From CBDFLD01 sp965249005 (GTDB lineage: Bacteria > Acidobacteriota > UBA6911): a stretch of 64,000 nt of DNA. Below are positions 57,701 through 64,000 of this stretch, in pieces (the stretch's first letter is position 1; each line of letters starts with the position of its first letter). The DNA lies in contig CBDFLD010000004.1 in the NCBI GenBank assembly GCA_965249005.1, forward strand, positions 59,875 through 123,874, given 5' to 3'. A program made the position numbers and the translations under genes. The notes beneath the pieces are model-generated. The model made no database searches, was not told where the DNA came from, and saw only the letters and a list, made by a program, of their open reading frames with translations.

Positions 57701-58251
57701 TCGGAGACGATGGAACGCAGATTGGGGCCGTCCGCACACTTCCAATTGCGGCAAACGGCAAGATCTATATCACGGATCAGACGTTCTTTCTGGATGCTGG
57801 GGAAGTGCTGACGCAGGGGTATGTGAAGGTGACGAGCGACGGGCCGAGTCTGGCGGGGTCGGTGGTGTTTGGAGATCAGGGCTTAGGTCAGTTCTCGGCC
57901 GCGCTGCCGCTGGTTTCGCAACTGCTGGATTCGATGATCTTCGGTCAGGTGGCATCGGATGTGGTGTACTTCACGGGTGCGGCGATACTGAATCCGAACG
58001 AGGTGGCGGTGACGGCGACAATTGACGTGTTTGACAAGGAGGGGGATCTGGTTGTGACGCTGACACGGGTGATTGCGGCAGGAAGGCGTATGTCGCTGTT
58101 GCTGACGGAGTATTTCCCGGAGCTGGAGGACCGGACGATCAGTTCGGGCTACATACGGATCACGGTGGATCAGGGAGTGGCAAGCTTTGCGTTGTTTGGC
58201 ACAAACAACCTGTCGGTACTGTCGGCTGTGCCGCCTCAGGTTGTCCCGTAG
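54682..58251 (+). CDS. IPT/TIG-InlB-repeat surface protein 2, C-terminal part
   Basis: 1189 residues in the restored frame. Four further InlB-like repeats of 85-90 residues (LTVQSxNPxxGVSITVSP...FTREYDDxTSVTLTAP...NPFKEWLRNGxxF...MDADYTMTAVY), then four IPT/TIG domains (for instance PEFKLLVLGRDFVPGAAVLW, PEITRITPDQFPVGAGGF) and the shared C-terminal module ending SVLSAVPPQVVP. Its TIG domains differ clearly from those of proteins 1 and 3, while its last 170 residues are nearly identical to protein 3. Lacks a signal peptide unless the C-tract frameshift is corrected. Confidence 0.8.
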   Translation: MTVQSANPGSGVSITVTPSDRNGDTDGTTAFTRQYDDGASVTLTAASDANGNPFRKWLRNGQDFPNNDTVATTVTMDSDQTMTAVYGDVRNLTVQSSNPNDGVSITVSPGDRNSNADGTTSFTREYDEDTSVTLTAPDSANGNPFKEWLRNGISFSSSTVTTVTMDADYTVTAVYGSVRTLTVQSSNLDSGVSITVSPADKGGNASGTTEFTRQYDDGVTVTLTAPSSVGGNTFQEWLRNGQSLSANTTTTVTMDGDYEMTAVYNVAPPVVTLTVQSSNPDSGVSINVSPADMDGNAGGISTFTRRYVANSEVTLVAPDNVGGNPFAKWLRNGLDFSTSTSVEVQMDADTAMLAVYEGCPEILRMQPGTMAAGGPEFKLLVLGRDFVPGAAVLWGGETRPTTFLNSRLLRATISEADLAVPSGVQVAVENPGGQICNSLTFTVTSVRPFLCCTNPTSANVGGGERTITVFGNNFIPDSALRWNGSPRPTRVFNSTLLEVTIPEADFSSPGTAAVSVQNPDGSSSDTVTIEIVELAQGAPEITRITPDQFPVGAGGFALTVFGTRFVPGSNIEFNGEDKATDFVSNTELRCQILDQDIAGASTYRVRVVNPDSSAPGEGGPFGITGNEAVVVVFNPVPEVDGFTPTSVMAGNSAVLLQVRGSGFTSGTVLRWNGTDLETAVMSDTELQVTLPDAELESVDTAVFSVSSPGPGGGSSHAQTYSITTDTPAEATLYYPRLLSRRNDSESLDNSESTGIAVVNLGAEDAQLTVKSLEGGGLETTGAEMTNPVSMSLGSGEQIPIVDSQLFGSGISDSGTIRWMKIESTQPETAGFFLSFNDTLEVLDGADVSSATLSSFVLPEILVPEAQTEGDTKQANEDGFTQIHVANPNRDAATVTFELYSSDGTLRQTVSRRIEPNGSLAVSLLDLFEDSTPISSDYIVATSDQPVVPFELLGKTGVFVHGLNGQDATASGTTLYSPQYVVGGSTWRSVLSVVNLDSSSGNITFQFIGDDGTQIGAVRTLPIAANGKIYITDQTFFLDAGEVLTQGYVKVTSDGPSLAGSVVFGDQGLGQFSAALPLVSQLLDSMIFGQVASDVVYFTGAAILNPNEVAVTATIDVFDKEGDLVVTLTRVIAAGRRMSLLLTEYFPELEDRTISSGYIRITVDQGVASFALFGTNNLSVLSAVPPQVVP

Positions 58252-58593
58252 GACCGTGGATGCTTTGACCCGACTGTGAACGGAATGTGTACGAAAACCT
58301 GGTTGCAGCACCCAAGGTTTGATCGTTCGATTGGAGATGCTCGCAGAGTGGTTGACTCCGCTGAAACCCACTTCTAGACTGATATTATCCGATATCCCCA
58401 AGTGAAAACACAAGTCAGGGGGGCGTTGTCCTGGATTATCCTGTGCTTTGCCAAAGGACCTTGATCGGCAAGATAGCGAGCGCTACCCCCGAGTCGGGTT
58501 TAAGAAGGCCCCTGATCCGCTCGACCCGGCCGCGCTATGGACGACGTGTTCTCGAACCGCTGTGGAGGCTGAAGCGTTCGTTTCAGTTCTAGA
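58252..58593 (+). other. 342-bp gap between surface-protein genes 2 and 3
   Basis: No gene found. 58378-58412 holds a weak match to repeat A (ATTATCCGATATCCCCAAG followed by GTGAAAACA). Repeat B is not recognisable. The start of gene 3 has no strong ribosome site at 58594. A TTG at about 58636, just behind AAGAAGGAA, is an alternative start that keeps the signal peptide. Confidence 0.4.
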
Positions 58594-59523
58594 ATGTTGA
58601 GCATATTTACCACACATTGGGTCATCAAGAAGGAATATTTGAGGATAACCAGACCTCTGGGCATAGCAGTAGCCATCCTTCTGCTGTCTATGGCTGGGAG
58701 AGTGTGGGCACAGACACCGATTTCCTGTGGAGAAACAAAGACGGGGAACCTCACGACCCCGGATCAGACGGATACGTATACATTCAACGGTAATGCGGGT
58801 GAAGCGGTAACGGTGACCTCGGTGGGCACCTCGGGCGGTGTGGGTGCGGTTGCGACACTACAGAATTCGCTAGGAACTGACCTTACGAGCAACGGTACGG
58901 GGAACGGTTTCTTTGATTTCGTTTTGCCGACAAATGACAGCTACACGATTGTGATATCTGAATGGGGGTCGAATAACACGGGAACGTACGGCGTCAGCCT
59001 TCAATTTTCGACTGGGCGGTGTAGTACGTCGATTTCGTGTGGTCAGACGATAGCGGGCAATCTGAGTAGTGGTGTGCAGCAAGATGCGTACTCGTTCAGC
59101 GGGAATGCGGGAGAAGCGGTTACGGTGGCGGCGGCGGGACCAGGGATGATTGCGATTGTGCGGCTATACGACGGTGCCGGTAGTTTTCTGGTTAGTAGTA
59201 GTGGGAATAATAGTGTTGATTTTGTTTTGCCGACGACTGGCACGTACACGGTGTTGGTATGGGAATTTGGGTTCAACAATACGGGGGCCTACGGTGTCAG
59301 TCTTCAGTTTTCGACTGGGCAGTGTAGTACAGCGATTTCGTGTGGTCAGACGATAACGGGCAATCTAAGTATAGCGCAGCAAGATGGATACTCGTTCAGC
59401 GGAAATGCGGGTGAGGCGGTGAGGGTAACGGCGTCGGGGGGGCTCATTCGCTGCGATAGCGCGACTGTACGACGCCTCTGGAATGCTCCGAGCGAGCAAC
59501 GGCACAGGAAATGCTTCCTTTGA
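58594..59523 (+). pseudogene. IPT/TIG-InlB-repeat surface protein 3, N-terminal part (frameshifted at G7)
   Basis: Signal peptide (PLGIAVAILLLSMAGRVWAQ) followed by three PPC-like domains of about 100 residues that begin ISCGxTxxGNL and end YGVSLQFSTGxCS. In the third domain a run of seven G (59436-59442, TCGGGGGGGCTC) throws the frame; six G would give ASGGSFAAIARLYDASGM and lead into the 3' part. The rest up to the stop at 59523 is out of frame. Confidence 0.78.
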
Positions 59524-62500
59524 TTTCGTTCTAACGACGACTGGCACTTACACGATCATAGTCTCAGAACGTCAGTTCACAAATATCGCAACGTACGATG
59601 TGACATTAGACTTCACCAACGGGTGTCCGGACGGTCCGCGAAACCTTACGGTACAGTCGTCGAATCCGGATAGCGGTGTTTCCGTCACGGTCAGCCCGAC
59701 AGACAACAACGGAGACGGCGATGGAACCACGCCGTTTAGCAGAGAATACGACGACGACACCTCGGTCACTCTGACTGCTCCGTCCTCGGCTGGCGGGAAT
59801 GCATTCAAGGAGTGGTTGCGCAACGGGCAGAGCGCCGCTACCGATACGACCATCAACATAACGATGGACGCCGACTACACGATGAAAGCCGTCTATATAC
59901 CTCCCCGCACGTTGACGGTACAGTCGACGAATCCGTCCAGTGGAGTCTCGATCACGGTGAGTCCGGCGGACAAGAACGGAGATTCAGACGGAACGACGCA
60001 GTTCACGCGAGAGTACGATGACGGCACTTCTGTCAGTTTGACCGCGCCCTCCTCTGCAAGTGGCAATCCCTTCAAGGAGTGGCTAGAGAACGGACAGAGC
60101 TTTTCTATCGATACCACGATCAATGTGACGATGGATGGCAACCACACGGTAACGGCTGTCTATACACCGCCGCGGACCTTGACGGTGCAATCAGCGAATC
60201 CAGCTAGTGGAGTATCGATCACGGTCAGCTCTGCCGACAGGAATGGAGACACGGACGGTACGACACAGTTCACACGGCAATATGACGATGGAGCTTCGGT
60301 CACGCTGACAGCGCCGTCGGATGCGAATGGGAATCCATTCCGAAGGTGGCTGAGAAACGGTCAGGATTTCGCGAACAACGACACCGTAGCTACGACCGTG
60401 ACGATGGATGCGGATCTGACGATGACGGCAGTCTACGGGGATGTTCGCAGCCTGACGGTCCAGTCGTCGAACCCGAATGACAGCGTTCCCGTTGCGGTGA
60501 GTCCTGCTGACAGAAACTCGAATGCGGACGGAACTACCAGCTTTAGCAGGGAATACGACGATGGCACGTTGGTTACGTTGACAGCTCCAGCGAGTGTGAG
60601 TGGAAATCCCTTCAAGGAATGGCTGCGCAACAGCATCACGGTTTCGACCAGTACTGCCACAACGGTGACGATGGATGCGGACTACACGATGACGGTTGTT
60701 TACGGCAATGTTCGCATGCTCACGGTACGGTCGTCGAATCCGGATAGCGGAGTATCGATCACGGTCACCCCGGCAGACAAGGGCGGAAACACCGGTGGCA
60801 CGACAGAGTTTACTCGCCAGTACGATGATGGGGTGACTGTGACGTTGACGGCACCGTCGAGTGTGAGTGGCAATACGTTTGGCGAGTGGTTACGCAACGG
60901 GCAGAGTGTGTCTGCCAATACAGCGGTGACGGTGATGATGGACGGGGATTACGCAATGACGGCTGTTTATAACGTGCCGCCGCCTATGTTTACGTTGACG
61001 GTACAGTCGTCGAATCCGGATGGTGGGGTGTCGATTGGAGTGGGTCCTGCGGATACGGATGGTCGAGCCGGTGGCAGTACGACGTTTACGAGGCACTACG
61101 TTGCTGGTACGGAGGTCACTCTGGTCGCCCCGGATAACGCTGGATTGAGTCCGCTTGTCAAATGGCTGCGCAACGGTGTGGATTTCTCAACCGACACGAC
61201 TGCGACAGTCCAGATGAATGCGGACTACACGATGACGGCAGTCTACGGGTTGCCTCCTGAGATTCGTATCACACAACCCGGAGAGACGGTTGTCGGTGGA
61301 CCGGGGTTTGACCTCTTCGTATTGGGGTCGAACTTTGTGTCCGGTTCGAGACTACGGTGGAACGGCGACGCACGTTCAACTGTCGTACTCAACCGTCGCA
61401 TGCTGCGCGCACGCATTCTGGAGGGTGATATCGAGCAGCAAGATACGGCAGAGGTGACGGTAGTCAATCCAGGGGATGTGGTTTCCAACGGTGTTAACTT
61501 TACCATTTCTTCTATTTCGCCATTGCTCTGCTGTACGAATCCTCTGTCGACCATTACGGGCAGCGACGATCTAACTCTCGTTGTCTACGGTGATAATTTT
61601 CTATCGGGCTCCAGCTTGAGGTGGAATGGGTCCGCACGTCCAACTCGATTCGTCAGCAGTAGAACCCTGGAGGCGACCATCCCGGAGGCGGACCTGGACA
61701 GTGCAAGTACTGCTGTGGTGACAGTCTCGAATCCAGATGGAGGCGCTTCGCGCGGGATAGATTTCCCGATTATCGAGTTGCCACCTGGGGCACCGACCAT
61801 TACGAGCGTCAACCCGGATCAGTTTCCCGCCGGTGGGGGAGGATTCGTCCTTACGGTTGTTGGTACGGGTTTTGTTTCTGCATCGATTGTTCAATTCAAT
61901 GGAGTGAACAAGGGCACGACTTTCGTCAGTGCGACAGAGTTACAAGCCCAGATTTTGGCTGTGGACGTTGCGACGGGATCGACGTTCGGCGTGACGGTGG
62001 TGAATCCAGATTCAGGCGCTCCGAATGAGAATGGACGGTTTGGTGTTACGGGAAACGCGGCCGTGGTGGTGGTTACAAATCCGACACCCATTGTCCTGAG
62101 CTTTACGCCGACATCTGCAGTTGCTGGAGGAAATGCTATTTCGTTGGATATACGTGGACTCGGCCTGGTCGAAGGAGCTTCGGTGGTCCGCTGGAACGGG
62201 ATGGATCTTCCAACAGATGTAGTTTCTGGCACCGATCTGACAGCCGACCTTTCCGATACCGAACTGGCGTTGACGGGCACAGCCGTCTTTAGCGTATCGA
62301 ACCCTGGCCCGGGTGGCGGATCGTCTCATGGGCAAAGTTTCTCCATCACGACAGCTTCGGCCGCAGCGACTACGCTTTTTTATCCAAGATTGGTGAGCCG
62401 AAGTGGCATGACGACGGAGACGAGTGAATCGACAGGAATCGCCATCGTCAATCTCGATAGCGATGATGCTGAGTTGACGGTGCGTGCCATTGATGGAAAG

Positions 62501-63745
62501 GGCGTTGAATCTACGGGTCCCGACTTCAACAATCCTGTTTCGATGACATTGGCACCGAGTGAGCAGATACCGATCGTTGACAGTCAGTTGTTTGGATCGG
62601 GGGTATCGGACCCTGATCAAATCCGCTGGATGAAGATAGAGAGTACTCGGCGGAAGACGGCCGGATTCTTTCTATCGTTCAACGACACGCTGGGGGTACT
62701 GGACGGAGCGGATGTCTCGACCAATACCCTGAGTTCTTTCGTATTTCCAGAGATCATGGCAGCGGGCACCCAGTCAGAAACGTCGCGGACAGACGCAATT
62801 GCTGATCCTTTCACACAGATTCACGCCGCGAATCCGAATCCGGACGCAGCGATGGTCACGTTTGAGCTCTATAGCTCGGATGGCACGCTGCGCGAGACGG
62901 TTGCGAGAAGGATTGAGGCGAACGGTGTGTTGGTTGTCTCACTTTCGGATCTTTTTGAGGACGCGACACCGACGAGTTCGGACTACATTCTTGCGACGTC
63001 GGATCAGCCGGTGGTTCCGTTTGAGCTATTGGGGAAGACGGGAGTGTTCGTCCACGGTCTGAATGGGCAGGATGGCACGGGGAGTGACATAGTTCTTTAC
63101 AGTCCTCAGTATGTGGTGGGTGGCGAGACGTGGCGCTCGACTCTGTCGGTAGTGAATCTTGGTGGGACAGCGGGCAACGTGCAGTTCGAGTTCATTGGGG
63201 ACGATGGAACGCGAATTGGAACGATCCGGACATTGCCAATTGTGGCGAACGGCAAGATCTACATCACGGATCAGACGTTTTTTCTGGATGCTGGGGGAGT
63301 GTTGACGCAAGGGTATGTGAAGGTGACGAGCGACGGGCCGAGTCTGGCGGGGTCGGTGGTGTTTGGAGATCAGAACTCAGGTCAGTTCTCGGCCGCACTG
63401 CCGCTAGTTTCGCAACTGCTGGATTCAATGATCTTCGGGCAGGTGGCGTCGGATGTGGTTTACTTCACGGGTGCGGCGATACTGAATCCGAACGAGGCGG
63501 CGGTGACGGCGACGATCGACGTGTTCGACAAGGAGGGGAATCTGGTGGTGACGGTGACGCGGGCCATTGCAGCTGGCAGGCGGACGTCGCTGCTACTGAC
63601 CGAGTATTTCCCGGCGTTGGAGGATCGGACGATCAGTTCGGGATATATACGGATCACGGTGGATCAGGGAGTGGCAAGCTTTGCCTTGTTTGGCACGAAC
63701 AACCTGTCGGTACTGTCGGCTGTGCCGCCTCAGGTGGTGCCATAG
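59483..63745 (+). CDS. IPT/TIG-InlB-repeat surface protein 3, C-terminal part
   Basis: 1420 residues in the restored frame: the end of the third PPC domain (NGTGNASFDFVLTTTGTYTI), six InlB-like repeats (59630-61250), four IPT/TIG domains and the shared C-terminal module ending SVLSAVPPQVVP. The InlB repeats pair one by one with those of protein 2. The TIG domains are closest to protein 1 (both have SARPTRF...SRTLEATIPEADL and GAPTITSVxPDQFPAGGGGF), and the final 170 residues are closest to protein 2. That pattern points to mosaic formation by recombination. With its N-terminal part it would be over 1700 residues. Confidence 0.82.
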   Translation: MLRASNGTGNASFDFVLTTTGTYTIIVSERQFTNIATYDVTLDFTNGCPDGPRNLTVQSSNPDSGVSVTVSPTDNNGDGDGTTPFSREYDDDTSVTLTAPSSAGGNAFKEWLRNGQSAATDTTINITMDADYTMKAVYIPPRTLTVQSTNPSSGVSITVSPADKNGDSDGTTQFTREYDDGTSVSLTAPSSASGNPFKEWLENGQSFSIDTTINVTMDGNHTVTAVYTPPRTLTVQSANPASGVSITVSSADRNGDTDGTTQFTRQYDDGASVTLTAPSDANGNPFRRWLRNGQDFANNDTVATTVTMDADLTMTAVYGDVRSLTVQSSNPNDSVPVAVSPADRNSNADGTTSFSREYDDGTLVTLTAPASVSGNPFKEWLRNSITVSTSTATTVTMDADYTMTVVYGNVRMLTVRSSNPDSGVSITVTPADKGGNTGGTTEFTRQYDDGVTVTLTAPSSVSGNTFGEWLRNGQSVSANTAVTVMMDGDYAMTAVYNVPPPMFTLTVQSSNPDGGVSIGVGPADTDGRAGGSTTFTRHYVAGTEVTLVAPDNAGLSPLVKWLRNGVDFSTDTTATVQMNADYTMTAVYGLPPEIRITQPGETVVGGPGFDLFVLGSNFVSGSRLRWNGDARSTVVLNRRMLRARILEGDIEQQDTAEVTVVNPGDVVSNGVNFTISSISPLLCCTNPLSTITGSDDLTLVVYGDNFLSGSSLRWNGSARPTRFVSSRTLEATIPEADLDSASTAVVTVSNPDGGASRGIDFPIIELPPGAPTITSVNPDQFPAGGGGFVLTVVGTGFVSASIVQFNGVNKGTTFVSATELQAQILAVDVATGSTFGVTVVNPDSGAPNENGRFGVTGNAAVVVVTNPTPIVLSFTPTSAVAGGNAISLDIRGLGLVEGASVVRWNGMDLPTDVVSGTDLTADLSDTELALTGTAVFSVSNPGPGGGSSHGQSFSITTASAAATTLFYPRLVSRSGMTTETSESTGIAIVNLDSDDAELTVRAIDGKGVESTGPDFNNPVSMTLAPSEQIPIVDSQLFGSGVSDPDQIRWMKIESTRRKTAGFFLSFNDTLGVLDGADVSTNTLSSFVFPEIMAAGTQSETSRTDAIADPFTQIHAANPNPDAAMVTFELYSSDGTLRETVARRIEANGVLVVSLSDLFEDATPTSSDYILATSDQPVVPFELLGKTGVFVHGLNGQDGTGSDIVLYSPQYVVGGETWRSTLSVVNLGGTAGNVQFEFIGDDGTRIGTIRTLPIVANGKIYITDQTFFLDAGGVLTQGYVKVTSDGPSLAGSVVFGDQNSGQFSAALPLVSQLLDSMIFGQVASDVVYFTGAAILNPNEAAVTATIDVFDKEGNLVVTVTRAIAAGRRTSLLLTEYFPALEDRTISSGYIRITVDQGVASFALFGTNNLSVLSAVPPQVVP

Positions 63746-63892
63746 GAGGAGTTCGCAGTTATGTAGTTCTCATGAGGGAATCTGAATGACTATTGGCCGG
63801 GCATGCGATTTTTCCACGATCAGTCCGCATATGTATGCATGGCTGGGAATCAGTGCCCAATCCATTTTTCGCAACGAAAGGAGCCAATAGTT

Positions 63893-64000
63893 ATGCTCAC
63901 CCAAACGAGATCGACTGAAGGAAACATGCCCGTAGTCTGTCCGCAACTCTCCGGTATCGGAGGATGGCTGGTTCTACCAGCCGTCGGGATGGTTTTGGGT
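63893..64000 (+). CDS. DUF2569 family membrane protein, start only
   Basis: The window ends 36 codons into this gene. AAAGGAG lies 9 bases before the ATG. After a short polar N-terminus it shows LSGIGGWLVLPAVGMVLG, the signature first helix of DUF2569 proteins (GIGGWLxLxAIGLxxxP). The function of the family is unknown. The 147-bp gap in front carries the shared 3' tail of the surface-protein genes. Confidence 0.7.
   Translation, partial: MLTQTRSTEGNMPVVCPQLSGIGGWLVLPAVGMVLG

Noticed and set aside
54400..61250. Regular repeats that might suggest a CRISPR array or minisatellite
   Set aside because: The period is about 260-270 bp and in frame; these are protein-coding InlB-like repeats.
49638..63745. 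Surface giants as possible PEP-CTERM exosortase substrates
   Set aside because: All three end in SAVPPQ-x-VP without a Pro-Glu-Pro, membrane helix and basic tail.

Overview
The window is a bacterial chromosome segment of moderate GC content that is dense in insertion sequences. An Oar-like TonB-dependent receptor with an N-terminal carboxypeptidase-regulatory-like domain, a very large kinase with a C-terminal sugar-binding-type domain, an exosortase/EpsI/FemAB/TPR-lipoprotein gene set and giant IPT/TIG surface proteins point to a Gram-negative didermic bacterium, most likely Acidobacteriota. That assignment is inference from gene content, because no rRNA or tRNA gene was seen.

Layout. 1-2.4 kb: a small membrane protein, a decayed B12-binding fragment and a B12-binding-type radical SAM enzyme. 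2.4-37.8 kb: an exopolysaccharide/exosortase locus with GT9, GT4, O-antigen ligase/polymerase, TPR lipoprotein, DUF5989, sulfatase-like protein, EpsI, exosortase, polysaccharide deacetylase, a double GT2, FemAB, a second GT2, two more radical SAM genes, a methyltransferase and an amidohydrolase. IS elements have riddled it: one IS5-like, one large IS21-like, four copies of one 1852-bp IS1380-family element and a second IS1380-family element nested in one of those copies. Four host genes (GT4, ligase, double GT2, radical SAM/SPASM) can be reassembled across an IS. Three more (TPR protein, GT2, B12 radical SAM) end abruptly at IS ends whose flanks no longer match, which suggests recombination between copies. 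A further DDE-type IS sits between the amidohydrolase and the kinase.

39.4-46.6 kb: an intact 1149-aa Ser/Thr kinase and a frameshifted TonB-dependent receptor. 46.8-49.3 kb: an IS256-family element whose transposase is interrupted by about 1.15 kb carrying the end of a sulfite oxidase/SoxC-like gene and a small c-type cytochrome gene. 49.6-63.7 kb: three tandem paralogous secreted giants (IPT/TIG domains, InlB-like repeats and a shared roughly 480-residue C-terminal module). Each is frameshifted at a mononucleotide run (T7, C8, G7), and the third looks like a mosaic of the first two. The window ends in the start of a DUF2569 gene.

How the genes work together: the exosortase, EpsI, TPR lipoprotein, FemAB, glycosyltransferases and polymerase would make and export a surface polysaccharide and sort PEP-CTERM proteins. 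With so many members interrupted, the pathway as sequenced is probably inactive or depends on copies elsewhere. No PEP-CTERM substrate was found here. The tandem giants look like cell-surface or secreted adhesin-like proteins, and their homopolymer frameshifts are either phase-variation switches or sequencing indels.
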